A stretch of DNA of 64,000 nt from Corynebacterium capitovis DSM 44611 (GTDB taxonomy: Bacteria; Actinomycetota; Actinomycetes; Mycobacteriales; Mycobacteriaceae). Shown here one piece after another: positions 10,819 to 19,834 of the stretch (positions are counted from its first letter, which is position 1; each line of letters begins with the position of its first letter). Made by a program: the position numbers and the translations under genes. The notes below the pieces were generated by a model, which had not been told where the DNA came from, did no database searches, and was given only the letters and a program-made list of their open reading frames with translations. The stretch covers positions 1,860,001 through 1,924,000 of the forward strand of contig NZ_CP047117.1 in NCBI RefSeq assembly GCF_030440535.1, read 5' to 3'.

Positions 10819-11016
10819 CTACGAACCGGTGGGGTGCGGCGCCGCGACGAAGACAGCGAGGAACACCGGAATCACCGTGATGAAGACAAACGCGCCGATA
10901 CCAAAGGCCGCGCCCGCGAGGTAGTTCCCTTTCCGCGCCACCGCGAGAAATGCCGCCCCGATGAGCACAAAGCCCACGACGATCGACCCAATCCCAACGA
11001 GCGTTGCGGCCGTCAT
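10819..11016 (-). CDS. Small two-helix membrane protein
   Basis: 65 aa, two hydrophobic segments (residues 5-27 and 33-57) separated by a short ARKGNYLAG turn. The start codon overlaps the stop codon of the upstream glycosyltransferase gene (ATGA, 11013-11016), which supports this start over the longer ORF of 164 codons and indicates translational coupling. I do not recognise the family. A small protein sits at the same place upstream of rpsF in related corynebacteria, to my knowledge, so it is probably real. Confidence 0.7.
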   Translation of the reverse strand: MTAATLVGIGSIVVGFVLIGAAFLAVARKGNYLAGAAFGIGAFVFITVIPVFLAVFVAAPHPTGS

Positions 11017-12416
11017 CGCCACTGCCCCACTAGGGGGTCTTGCCCGGAATGCGCCTCTCGTACTTTGTCTCGGCGCCTGCCCAGGATCTGCAGCACCACG
11101 AGAACCATCATCGCTACGATGAGCCCGTCGCGAGCCAGCACGATGACGTTCACAGCCTCCCCGGGCAAGCCCTTGTTGTTCGTGCCCAGAAGGTGCCACA
11201 TCAGGATGGGCCAGACCATCATGTCTACCGTCATCCACGAAAGCAGCAACCGCCAGCGTGGCAGAGCCAACACCGCGGGGACCACCAGCCACAGTGAGTA
11301 CTGCGGGCTCCACACCTTATTAAAGAGGAGGAAGAACGCGACGATGAGGAACAACAACTCGGCCACGCGCGGGGTACGCGGAGCTTTAACCCCCAGCACC
11401 AGGGTGAATAAGCAGCCAGCTGCGAACAAAACAAGTGTGACAAAGTTGAGAATTTCCGGGGTCCCCTGCCCGTCGAAACCGGCCCACCCCGTCATCCGAC
11501 TGAAAACGGCATAAATGGTGGTCCACTCCCACGAGCGCGTGGTGTTGAGACGGTTAAACTCGCCCCACGCCGCGGGATTGCGCAGCCACACAGGAAGGTT
11601 GACCGCCGCCCACGCCACTGCCGCGGACGCCGCCATGAGCAGGAAGGGGCGCCATTGCCTCCGCCGGATGGCCAGGGTGAGGTACGCACCGAGCGCGAAT
11701 AACGGCCATAGCTTGAAGGCCGTCCCTAACCCGATGAGGGCCCCGGCGAGAACAAAGCGTCGGTTCCGAGCCGCGAGAAGCGCCGCGACGAGAAAGAAAA
11801 CGGAGGGAATGTCCCAGTTGGTGAAGGCGTGCATAAGCACAAGGGGGCTCCCAGCGACGAGGAGTGTGTCCCAGATCCGGTTGCCAGCCAGTTCCGCAAC
11901 CATGCGCACTGTCGCGACCCAGATCACCGCCATGATGAAGGCTGTGAGGTAGAAGTACCACCCCACCTCGGGGAGCACGTCGCGCGCCACCCCGTACGTT
12001 TGCCGCGCCAGGGCGGCGACGACGTTTTGGAACATTCCCGCCAACACGGGGTACTCCATGTAGCGGGTCACCCCGTTTTCAACCCAGGAGTAGTCGTACA
12101 CGAATCCGGCGTGGTCGAGTCCGCGTCCGCTGTAGAGCGGCACGATGTCGTTGTAGCAAAACGACGTGTACTGGCGGTTCCCGGACCAATCCAGCTGCAG
12201 AACCCCGTTACCGTCGGGCTTTCCCTGCGCGCAGTTCGACTTAAACAGCACACCAAAGGCGAGGAACGTCCATGCCACAGCAAGAATCGTGCGCAGCGGA
12301 GTCCAGAAGCGCGCCCGTCCGAGGCGGGAAAACCGCCCCATCGGCCCGCCGAGGAACTCGACCCACCCGGCAGCGACTGGCTCTGTCAAAGCGGGCTGAA
12401 CCCGAGACGTAGACAT
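11013..12416 (-). CDS. Glycosyltransferase family 87-type membrane protein
   Basis: 467 aa with about ten hydrophobic segments. The first large extracytoplasmic loop after TM1 (residues 60-120) contains DIVPLYSGRGLDHAGFVYDYSW, and the protein resembles DUF2029/GT87 polyprenol-phosphate-mannose-dependent transferases of the mycolata, which build PIM, lipomannan or arabinogalactan decorations on the outer face of the membrane. The acceptor cannot be told. It starts 6 bp after the penicillin-binding protein gene ends and overlaps the small membrane gene below, so the three form an envelope operon. Confidence 0.8.
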   Translation of the reverse strand: MSTSRVQPALTEPVAAGWVEFLGGPMGRFSRLGRARFWTPLRTILAVAWTFLAFGVLFKSNCAQGKPDGNGVLQLDWSGNRQYTSFCYNDIVPLYSGRGLDHAGFVYDYSWVENGVTRYMEYPVLAGMFQNVVAALARQTYGVARDVLPEVGWYFYLTAFIMAVIWVATVRMVAELAGNRIWDTLLVAGSPLVLMHAFTNWDIPSVFFLVAALLAARNRRFVLAGALIGLGTAFKLWPLFALGAYLTLAIRRRQWRPFLLMAASAAVAWAAVNLPVWLRNPAAWGEFNRLNTTRSWEWTTIYAVFSRMTGWAGFDGQGTPEILNFVTLVLFAAGCLFTLVLGVKAPRTPRVAELLFLIVAFFLLFNKVWSPQYSLWLVVPAVLALPRWRLLLSWMTVDMMVWPILMWHLLGTNNKGLPGEAVNVIVLARDGLIVAMMVLVVLQILGRRRDKVREAHSGQDPLVGQWR

Positions 12417-12421
12417 CGGGC

Positions 12422-14752
12422 CTACCCTTGCGGCGAGAGGAGGCCGCCGATGGCGTCGAGCGCGTCTTGGACGCCGGGCGGCGTGGCCGCGGGCGCCGCG
12501 GGCGCTTCGGGCGTCGCGGCGTCCGGAACCGGCTGGGTCGCTGCGCTAGGCTGCGATGCCTGCGCATTCCCCGTCGCGGTGCGCGACCCCGTGCCAGTTC
12601 CAGTTCCCCCCGTCCCAGTGCCTGTTCCAGTACCCGTCCCAGTGCCTGTTCCAGTACCCGTCCCAGTGCCCGTCCCGTAACTGTAACCGGAGCTGTAACC
12701 GGAGCTGTAACCGGAGCTGTAAGACCCACCTAGGCCAACGCCTCCGGAGTAGGGATCGACACCCCAGGACACCGGAACGGCCGTGGGGAAGTCGAGAAAG
12801 TCTTGCCCGGAAAGGGTCTCATCGAGAACGTCTTTCCAGATGCGCGCAGGGGTATTCGAGCCGTACATGTTGGCGCCATACTCGTTGAAGATGGCACTTG
12901 TGTTGTCTGCGGTGCCAACCCACACGGCCACGGCGAGCTGCGGGGTTGATCCCACCATCCAAGCGTCCTTGTTATTGCCCGTGTCACCCAGCTGGGACGT
13001 TCCGGTCTTGGCTGCGGCGGGACGCCCGCCGGCGAGGGTGGCGTTAGAGTAACCCACCACGGTTTGCATCGCCTGGAGGACGTTGTCGGCCACTTGCGGC
13101 GCCACACGGCGCTCTTGGTAGCTCGGGTCGTTTTGGTACAGCACCTCGCCACTGGCGTCAACGACCCGTTCGACGAAGTGCGTCGGCTTGTATACACCAC
13201 GGTTGGTCAGCGTCGCCATCGCAGTGGCCATGTCCAGCACCCGAGACTGGTACTGACCCAGCACAATTCCCTCGTAGGGCTGTCCGCCGTTTTCAGTGAG
13301 CGTCTCGGGCACCCCGGGGATCGACCGGGCAATCCCGAGCGCGTGTGCCATGTCAGCAGTGTCCTGGGTCGTATTGTCCAATTCATCCTGAATACGCATG
13401 AACGCGGTGTTGGATGAGGTCCGGACGGCGTCGGTCATTGTCAGCCTGCCGCTTCCACCGCCGTCCCAGTTGGTGACGGTGATATTTCCCGGGAGGGTGA
13501 CTGGCGAAGAATCAAACGTGGCGCTAAGCGGGATGCCCTGCTGCAGCGCGGCGGCCAGAGCAAAAATCTTGAATGTCGAGCCAGTCTGCAGGCCCGCGTT
13601 TGCATAATCCCAACCGCTCGCCTCGTCGCCCCCGTAGTAAGCACGCACCGCGCCCGACCCAGGTTCGACGGCCACCACGGCAGAACGCGCGTCGTCTTGC
13701 AAGCTGGCCAGCCGCTCCCTGGAAGAATCCTCGACGTTTTGCTGCGTTCGGGCGTCGATAGTCGTCGTGATTTGCAGGCCGCGGTTGGTCAGGTCGTCCT
13801 CGGTGATGCCGATGGTCTGCAGCTCTGTCATGACCTGGTTCTTGATCAGCCCGTTCGGTCCGGTGGCCTCGGTGTAGGCGGAATACGTCTGGGGGTCACG
13901 CGTCTGCGGGTATACCAACCCCTGCCGCTCCTGGGCGGTCAGCTCGCCCATGTCCACCAACCCGTCCATAACGTAATTCCACCGCGCGCTGGCACCATCC
14001 GGGTTCGTCCACGGGTCGAGCTGGCTGGGCAGCTGGATCGACGCCGCAAGCACACCGCCTTCTTCCACCGTCAGGTCTTTGGCGCCTTTGCCGAAGTATG
14101 CGTGAGCCGCAGCCTCGACCCCGTACGCGTTGCGGCCGAAGTACACCGTGTTGAGGTAGGCGTTGAGAATTTCATCTTTCGTCCACGAGTTGGTCATCTT
14201 TATGGAGTAGACGAGTTCCTTTGCTTTGCGCTGATAGGAGTGCTCGTTGCCGACAAGCGCGTTCTTAACGTACTGCTGCGTGATCGTCGACCCACCGCCG
14301 GCCGAGGAGTTACCCGTGAGCTGACCCACGACTGCACGGCCGAACCCGGTGAAGGAGAAACCGGAGTTCGTCCAAAAATCGCGATCCTCGGCGGCGAGCA
14401 CGGCGCTTTGGACGTCAGCGGGAACCTCGCTGAGCGGGATTTGCACCCGGTTTCCCTCCGCGGGCACGACCCGGGCCAATTCCGTCGTCCCGTCATTGAA
14501 GTACATGCTGGAAACCTGGGCCGCCTGAATGTCTCCCGGCTGGGGCACGTCGGCGCGCGCGTATTCCCACCCGAACCACACCAGCGGTATGAGAATCAGG
14601 AGCGCAACCCCAAGCAACGCAGCGAGCAGCCACTGCGCTGCGCGCGAGTCTCGGCTGACGCGAAAGCGGCGGGCAGTAGACCCCTGAGAAGTCGCAGGCT
14701 TGTGTGCCTTTCCACCCGTGTTGTCCTGTGCACCGCTTTTTGTTTTTGTCAC
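12422..14752 (-). CDS. Class A penicillin-binding protein (transglycosylase/transpeptidase)
   Basis: 776 aa. A short cytoplasmic tail rich in T, S and R is followed by one membrane helix (residues 40-64). The GT51 domain has AAEDRDFWTNSGFS and GGSTITQQYVKNAL. The transpeptidase has GSTFKIFALAAAL (SxxK), SSNTAF (SxN) and KTGTSQLGDT (KTG). It polymerises and crosslinks peptidoglycan. The C-terminus carries SSGY triplets followed by a long Gly-Thr dipeptide tract encoded by short tandem DNA repeats. It heads the operon with the GT87-type protein. It is equivalent to the PonA/PBP1 group; I do not choose between paralogues. Confidence 0.95.
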   Translation of the reverse strand: MTKTKSGAQDNTGGKAHKPATSQGSTARRFRVSRDSRAAQWLLAALLGVALLILIPLVWFGWEYARADVPQPGDIQAAQVSSMYFNDGTTELARVVPAEGNRVQIPLSEVPADVQSAVLAAEDRDFWTNSGFSFTGFGRAVVGQLTGNSSAGGGSTITQQYVKNALVGNEHSYQRKAKELVYSIKMTNSWTKDEILNAYLNTVYFGRNAYGVEAAAHAYFGKGAKDLTVEEGGVLAASIQLPSQLDPWTNPDGASARWNYVMDGLVDMGELTAQERQGLVYPQTRDPQTYSAYTEATGPNGLIKNQVMTELQTIGITEDDLTNRGLQITTTIDARTQQNVEDSSRERLASLQDDARSAVVAVEPGSGAVRAYYGGDEASGWDYANAGLQTGSTFKIFALAAALQQGIPLSATFDSSPVTLPGNITVTNWDGGGSGRLTMTDAVRTSSNTAFMRIQDELDNTTQDTADMAHALGIARSIPGVPETLTENGGQPYEGIVLGQYQSRVLDMATAMATLTNRGVYKPTHFVERVVDASGEVLYQNDPSYQERRVAPQVADNVLQAMQTVVGYSNATLAGGRPAAAKTGTSQLGDTGNNKDAWMVGSTPQLAVAVWVGTADNTSAIFNEYGANMYGSNTPARIWKDVLDETLSGQDFLDFPTAVPVSWGVDPYSGGVGLGGSYSSGYSSGYSSGYSYGTGTGTGTGTGTGTGTGTGTGTGGTGTGTGSRTATGNAQASQPSAATQPVPDAATPEAPAAPAATPPGVQDALDAIGGLLSPQG
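12600..12722 (-). repeat. Short tandem repeats encoding (SSGY)n and (GT)n
   Basis: Two repeat families lie inside the penicillin-binding protein gene. A 24-bp unit is repeated twice exactly at 12614-12661 with partial copies at the sides, encoding Gly-Thr dipeptides. A 12-bp unit (CTGTAACCGGAG on the plus strand) occurs three times at about 12680-12720, encoding SSGY. Both keep frame, so copy-number change would alter tail length only. Confidence 0.9.
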
Positions 14753-14824
14753 GAGATTTCCCTGCGTTAGCGCTGAATATTGCCGAGATTACTTAGCAGC
14801 AACCCTACTTCTTCTGTCGCGGAA

Positions 14825-15196
14825 TCACATTACTGGTGTTGCTGTGACTTCTTTGAGGAGGTGGTTCCACGAACAGTGAGGGCATACCTCGACGAAGTGG
14901 ACTGAAATGGGCCCGAACTCGGCCACCAGCTGCTCGATTTCGTCGTCTTGCCGCGCGGTGCCGGCGCGTCGCCCCAGCCTGTCCCCGTACACCCACTTCA
15001 CGACGCGTAGCTCTTTCCCGCAGATTGGGCACGGGCGCGGCGAGGGCTCCCCGTGGAAACGCGCGGCCGCTTTGAGCAGGAAATCTGCATCACACAACTC
15101 GTCCAGAGGAAGGAGCCCTTCGCGAAATTCCCGTAGTGTGGCGCGCCTGCGCCACTCGTGCGAGACTTCTTGGCTGTAGGCGAACACCCGAGCCAT
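14825..15196 (-). CDS. DUF5318 family protein
   Basis: 123 aa from the ATG at 15196 (MARVFAYSQEVSHEWRRRAT), preceded by GGAGAAG. Two CxxC pairs, PCPICGKEL and VCPHCSWNH, suggest a small zinc-ribbon protein. It matches the actinobacterial DUF5318 family, which has no known function but is syntenic with the class A PBP and MarR genes in corynebacteria. It is separated from the PBP gene by about 70 bp and shares its direction. Confidence 0.82.
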   Translation of the reverse strand: MARVFAYSQEVSHEWRRRATLREFREGLLPLDELCDADFLLKAAARFHGEPSPRPCPICGKELRVVKWVYGDRLGRRAGTARQDDEIEQLVAEFGPISVHFVEVCPHCSWNHLLKEVTATPVM

Positions 15197-15274
15197 CCTA
15201 ATGCTTCTCCCCAGTGAATCCCCAGCTACCGGTGGTAGCATTTAGTTTCTCTTTGGTAAACGTAAGGGTAGAAC

Positions 15275-15766
15275 ATGACTGAACCGAACGACTCCGCTAG
15301 CTCGCGGCAGGCGCCCAATCCGCACGAAATCGCGCGCCGTATTCGCCCTGCCATGACCAGCTTGTACGTGACATACTTCCGCATCGCGGAGCAGTCCGAC
15401 CTCACCGGCCCGCAGTTATCCATCATGACCCGTCTCCAGGATGATGGGGCGCACCGCATCAGCAAAATTGCGGAGGCCGAGGGCGTTCGCATGCCGACGG
15501 CGTCGAACACCGTTAACCAGTTGGAAAAGCGAGGCCTTGTCCGGCGCGTACGCGACGAAACGGACCGCCGCGGCGTAAGCGTCGAACTAACCGATAAGGG
15601 CCGCGCGGAGCTCAAGCGCGTCGGGGACGAACGAACTGACTACCTCGCCGACATGATCAGCGCTCTGCCGGAGGAGGAGCTGTCCAAAATAGCTCACCTG
15701 ACCGATTCGATCAACCTTCTCGCGGAGCTCTACGTGAACAACAGCCATTCGGAGCGGGGGCAGTAA
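15275..15766 (+). CDS. malR: MarR family transcriptional regulator (MalR-like)
   Basis: 163 aa with a winged helix: LTGPQLSIMTRLQDDGAHRI, then ISKIAEAEGVRMPTASNTVN (recognition helix) and the wing VRRVRDETDRRGVSVELTDKG. Its position next to the DUF5318 and class A PBP genes matches C. glutamicum cg3315, MalR, a MarR-type repressor linked to envelope remodelling under stress. The symbol rests on this synteny as I recall it. It is divergent from the DUF5318 gene, with a gap under 80 bp that probably holds both promoters. Confidence 0.8.
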   Translation: MTEPNDSASSRQAPNPHEIARRIRPAMTSLYVTYFRIAEQSDLTGPQLSIMTRLQDDGAHRISKIAEAEGVRMPTASNTVNQLEKRGLVRRVRDETDRRGVSVELTDKGRAELKRVGDERTDYLADMISALPEEELSKIAHLTDSINLLAELYVNNSHSERGQ

Positions 15767-15813
15767 AGCGTCATAATGGAGGGGTACTTGTGTAGTCGAT
15801 CCCCTTCCCCTGA

Positions 15814-16797
15814 ATGACCTTAAATTCCACGCTTCCCATTGCGGTGCTGTCTGAAAGCCGCCCCCTCCGGCTCCACATCGGGTGGGATCGAAAGCACGCG
15901 GAGCCTTTCAAGCTCGCGGCGTGGCTCGGACGGTCCGTCCCCGTGAGCGTCAGCGTGTCAGCTGTTGCAAAACCAACGTTGGCCAAACGACTACCCGGCG
16001 AGAGACGTTCGACGTGGCTCTCGGCGGCGGGGGATGAGTTAGCCAGCGAAGTGAGCCAGCTTGTCGACGGCCTCCTCGCACCACATCAGCGACACACCAC
16101 GTTCACCCATCTCGTCGAAGCCCAGCGCGCTACCGCTGGGCTCGTTGATACGGTGACCGGCCTCGGCGCGGACATGATCATTCTCGGCCCAGGGACCGGT
16201 TCGACCAAGCTTGGGGAAACGAGCCCGAAGGATCTTCCTGCCCGCCTAGCTGCATCCGTCGCGGTAGAGACCATTTTGTCCGAGACCCTCACCCCGCTCG
16301 CGTTCGTGCCGCGGGGAGTGGAGTTATCCACGGCGGGAATCACCCGTCTGAACTGCGTCTTTGCCTCGTCCGGAAGACCACATTTCTCACCGATGGTGCC
16401 GCGCGCCGCAGCTCTGGCGGGCAGAATAGGCGTGCCCCTACGCCTCATAGCGATCAACCCCCGCGCAGCCCTCAAACCAAATCTACAAGCCCCGGCGCAT
16501 GAACGCGCGGCCGACGATTGGTACGAATGCTCCCTTGCCAGCCTCGACCTCGCCCGGGACTTAGCCGTTAGTGCAGCCGGGGGGACACCCGGTGGGGAGG
16601 GTTTCGAAGTAGAGGTCGGGCTGGCCAGCGGGAAAGGGTGGCGCAAGGCCGTCGACTCCATCCCCTGGTGCGGGGGCGATCTCGTGTTCACCGCCGCCGG
16701 GAGGGAGCCAACCCGCCGTCGTGGCGTCTTCGACCCCCGCGTGCGGGAGCTTGTCCGCCACTCGCGGGCTCCCGTGATCGTCTGTCCGCTAGTGTAG
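15814..16797 (+). CDS. Universal stress protein-like tandem-domain protein
   Basis: 327 aa. Two alpha/beta halves resemble UspA domains: residues 1-165 end in DMIILGPGTGSTKLGE, and residues 170-327 end with HSRAPVIVCPLV, the typical USP final strand. The usual ATP-binding G-2x-G-9x-GS motif is degenerate in both halves. No SD is seen before the ATG. It lies 47 bp after the MarR gene in the same direction and could be under its control. Its role is probably stress-related, but weakly defined. Confidence 0.65.
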   Translation: MTLNSTLPIAVLSESRPLRLHIGWDRKHAEPFKLAAWLGRSVPVSVSVSAVAKPTLAKRLPGERRSTWLSAAGDELASEVSQLVDGLLAPHQRHTTFTHLVEAQRATAGLVDTVTGLGADMIILGPGTGSTKLGETSPKDLPARLAASVAVETILSETLTPLAFVPRGVELSTAGITRLNCVFASSGRPHFSPMVPRAAALAGRIGVPLRLIAINPRAALKPNLQAPAHERAADDWYECSLASLDLARDLAVSAAGGTPGGEGFEVEVGLASGKGWRKAVDSIPWCGGDLVFTAAGREPTRRRGVFDPRVRELVRHSRAPVIVCPLV

Positions 16798-16829
16798 GCG
16801 CGCTCCACGGAGGGGTTAAGCTGGGGATC

Positions 16830-17300
16830 ATGCACGACCACCCGGAAAATGATCTGCATTCCGCGGCGGATTACTCCAATCGCGCCCGCCCTGAGCCCGT
16901 GGATTTCGACGAGCTCGCGGATCAGCCTGACCCGGCCGAAATTGCTCGGGTGAACTCGAGGTCCACCAAGCAGGCGGTGGTGTACGCGATTGCAACCGTC
17001 CTTATTACTGTCCTCGTCGGGCTCGTAACGGCGGGTGCGGCACGAGTGGTGGGCGGCCCACTTTGCGACGCCGACGCGGCCACCTGGCTCTGCACGCAGC
17101 GGGCGCGGACAATTTGGGCGCTCATCAACTCCGTCCCGCCAGTGGTCATGCTTCTCGGGTGCGCCGTCATCATGGTGCGCAAACTCAACCGCTACGAGCG
17201 GTGGATGCCGTGGATGGGGGTGTTTTGGCTTCCTATCGTCCCGTTTACCATGTGGTGGCTCACTGTGACGATTGGGATCTTGGCGGCAGATAGCGTCTAG
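16830..17300 (+). CDS. Membrane protein of unknown function
   Basis: 156 aa. A polar N-terminus of 50 residues is followed by three hydrophobic segments (residues about 52-72, 95-118 and 128-150). The start at 16830 fits a leaderless transcript: TAAGCT ends 7 bp before the ATG and no SD is present. A longer ORF upstream overlaps the USP-like gene and is not credible. I do not recognise the family. The stop codon overlaps that of the convergent trhO gene by 4 bp. Confidence 0.7.
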   Translation: MHDHPENDLHSAADYSNRARPEPVDFDELADQPDPAEIARVNSRSTKQAVVYAIATVLITVLVGLVTAGAARVVGGPLCDADAATWLCTQRARTIWALINSVPPVVMLLGCAVIMVRKLNRYERWMPWMGVFWLPIVPFTMWWLTVTIGILAADSV

Positions 17301-18184
17301 GCCACCCGCGGTGAGCACTGCTCGCAAAGAGGATTGGATTCTCTGCACTCGGGGCAGCTGAGGTATTGCTCCCGGCACTCGGGCTCTCGCGTGCAGTTAT
17401 AGAACTGGTTTGTGGCGGTCCCGCAGTGAACGCAGTGGCCAAGCTGGACGTAGTGCGGGTCGTCTGCTGGGCCAAACTCCGTGTGCATCCGATCGTCGAA
17501 GACGTAGAGCGAGCCCTCCCACAGCCCGGAGTTGCCGAACTTCTCCCCGTAGCGAACAATGCCGCCGTCCAACTGGTAGACCTCTTTGAAACCGCGGTTC
17601 TTCATCAGGCTCGACAGCACCTCGCAGCGGATCCCACCGGTGCAGTAGGAGACGACGGGCTTGTCCTTCATCCAGTCATACTTGCCACTGTCCAGCTCCG
17701 CGATGAAGTCGTGGGTGGTCTCCACGTCGGGTACGACGGCGTTTTTAAAGCGGCCAATCTCGGCCTCCCTGGCGTTGCGCCCGTCGAAGAAGACGACGTC
17801 GGGGTTGGCGTCGACAAGCTCGTTGACCTGCTCTGGGGAGAGGCGGGTACCGCCACCGACGACGCCGTGCTCGTCGACCTCGAGCTCGCCCGGAGCGCCG
17901 AAGGAGACGATCTCCTCGCGCGCCTTGACGCTCAGCTTCGGGAAATCGTCCTTGCCCCCTTCCGACCACTTGAAGTCAATCCCGCGGAAATACTCACGCG
18001 TCTTCCGGGCGTAGGCCTTGCAGGCGTCAATGTCACCGCCGACGGTGCCATTGATGCCGTGCGGGGAGACGAGGATCCTGCCGTTCAGCCCCAGGCCCTC
18101 GCAGAGGTCGCGCTGCCAGAGGCGCACCGCCTCCGGATCTGCGATGGGCTGGAACTTGTAGTAGAGGAGGATCTTTCCGGTCAT
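17297..18184 (-). CDS. trhO: tRNA uridine(34) hydroxylase TrhO (rhodanese-like)
   Basis: 295 aa. The N-terminal acylphosphatase-like domain starts with [20 protein letters not shown]. The rhodanese domain (residues 130-225) has the active loop [13 protein letters not shown] with the catalytic cysteine. The C-terminus carries cysteine-rich zinc-type motifs ([21 protein letters not shown]). It matches YceA/TrhO, which forms 5-hydroxyuridine at U34 of certain tRNAs using oxygen. The start at 18184 was chosen because TAGAAT ends 8 bp upstream (leaderless), against a longer ORF. Confidence 0.93.
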   Translation of the reverse strand: MTGKILLYYKFQPIADPEAVRLWQRDLCEGLGLNGRILVSPHGINGTVGGDIDACKAYARKTREYFRGIDFKWSEGGKDDFPKLSVKAREEIVSFGAPGELEVDEHGVVGGGTRLSPEQVNELVDANPDVVFFDGRNAREAEIGRFKNAVVPDVETTHDFIAELDSGKYDWMKDKPVVSYCTGGIRCEVLSSLMKNRGFKEVYQLDGGIVRYGEKFGNSGLWEGSLYVFDDRMHTEFGPADDPHYVQLGHCVHCGTATNQFYNCTREPECREQYLSCPECRESNPLCEQCSPRVA

Positions 18185-18245
18185 GCCCGTTGATTCTACG
18201 AGCCCCCGCCGTGGGATCACTTTTCCCTGGTCAGGGAAGCTAAAA

Positions 18246-19739
18246 CTACTTCTTGTGGTAGAGCGCCTTCTTCCAGTACCGGGCCTCCGAAGTCACGAGC
18301 ACGCCGAGACTGCGGAAGATGCCCTCATCCACCGACCCGAGGATCGTGGTCGTGTGGGCGTCGCATCCCCGCAGGCTGTTAAGTTCCTGCAGCGCGCGAG
18401 CCGCGGAGGGATTGGTAGCCGCGGAAGCGGACAACGCGATGAGCACTTCGTCGGTGTGCAGGCGCGGGTTCTGGGAACCGAGGTACTTCGTCTTCAGCGA
18501 CTGGATCGGTTCGATCGACTCGGGTGAGAGGAGATGGACATCAGCGGGAATACCGGCCAAGAGCTTGAGAGCATTGAGTAGCACGGCCGCGGCGGGTCCG
18601 AGCAGGTCCGACGTCTTCCCCGTCACGATGCGACCATCCGGTAACTCAAGCGCGGCGCCCGGTTGGCCGGTCGCCTCGGCGACCTCGAGCGCCGGGCGCA
18701 CAACGACGCGCTCCTCCACGCTGCACTCCGCTTTCCGCATCACGTTGGAGATGCGGTCGGAGAAGGTGGAATCGCGGTCGGACCGGCGCTCGTCGACAAG
18801 TTCCTTGTAATACCTGCGGATGATTTCCTGGCGCGCAGCGTGGCGACAGGCGGCGTCGTCGGAGATGCAGTAGCCGGCCATGTTGACGCCCATGTCGGTC
18901 GGTGACTGGTAGGGTTCCTCCCCCGTCACCTCTTTGAGCAAGGACTTCAACAGGGGGAAGACCTCAATGTCGCGGTTGTAGCTGGAGACCTTTTCGCCGT
19001 AGGCCTCGAGGTGGTACTGGTCGATGACGTTGATGTCGTCGAGGTCCGCAGTGGCCGCTTCGTAGGCCAAGTTGACGGGGTGGCTCAGCGGCAGGTTCCA
19101 GATGGGGAAGGTCTCGAACTTGGCATAGCCGGCCTTAATGCCACGCTTGTGCTCGTGGTAGATCTGGCTCAGGCAGGTAGCGAGCTTGCCGGAACCGGGC
19201 CCCGGCGCGGTCATCACGATGAGGTCGCGCGTCGTCTCGGCGTACTCGTTGCGGCCGAACCCTTCGTCAGAGACGATCAGGGAGGTGTTGTTGGGGTAAC
19301 CCGGGATGACGCGGTGGCGCGAGACTTTCAGGCCGAGCCGGTTCAAGCGCTGAATGAACGCTTCAACCTGCGGCGTTCCGTCTTCAACCTGAGTGACGAC
19401 CACGTTTTCGACGTGGAAGCCGAGATCGCGGAAGGCGTCGACAAGACGTAGCACGTCGTCTTCGTAGGTGATGCCAAGGTCGGCACGGACTTTCTGCCGG
19501 AGGATGTCTCCTGCGTTGACGCAGACCATGATCTCGACTTCATCTTTGATTCGCTCGAGCATCGCGATCTTGTTGTCCGGGGTGAAACCTGGCAGAACGC
19601 GGGAGGCATGGTGATCGTCGAAAAGCTTGCCCCCCATCTCTAGATAGAGCTTTCCACCGATCTCGTCGCGTCGGGCGCTGATGTGCTCCGACTGCATCTC
19701 GATGTACTTCTCACGGTCGAATCCAATGGTGTAGGGCAC
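18246..19739 (-). CDS. DUF1846 domain-containing protein
   Basis: 497 aa, full length for DUF1846. Conserved segments seen are [50 protein letters not shown] (a P-loop-like glycine stretch near residue 180) and [22 protein letters not shown]. Crystal structures of this family show a P-loop-like core, but the biochemical function is unknown. The start is GTG with AAAGGAAAAG upstream. It stands alone between trhO and aceB. Confidence 0.9.
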   Translation of the reverse strand: MPYTIGFDREKYIEMQSEHISARRDEIGGKLYLEMGGKLFDDHHASRVLPGFTPDNKIAMLERIKDEVEIMVCVNAGDILRQKVRADLGITYEDDVLRLVDAFRDLGFHVENVVVTQVEDGTPQVEAFIQRLNRLGLKVSRHRVIPGYPNNTSLIVSDEGFGRNEYAETTRDLIVMTAPGPGSGKLATCLSQIYHEHKRGIKAGYAKFETFPIWNLPLSHPVNLAYEAATADLDDINVIDQYHLEAYGEKVSSYNRDIEVFPLLKSLLKEVTGEEPYQSPTDMGVNMAGYCISDDAACRHAARQEIIRRYYKELVDERRSDRDSTFSDRISNVMRKAECSVEERVVVRPALEVAEATGQPGAALELPDGRIVTGKTSDLLGPAAAVLLNALKLLAGIPADVHLLSPESIEPIQSLKTKYLGSQNPRLHTDEVLIALSASAATNPSAARALQELNSLRGCDAHTTTILGSVDEGIFRSLGVLVTSEARYWKKALYHKK

Positions 19740-19834
19740 AGCCTTTTCCTTTCGCGTGGCAACTTCAAGATTCTAGCGCGCACGTGTGAGGCCGGCCCTA
19801 CTCCATGGCCGTCCGGGCAGTTCACATGGTGTTT

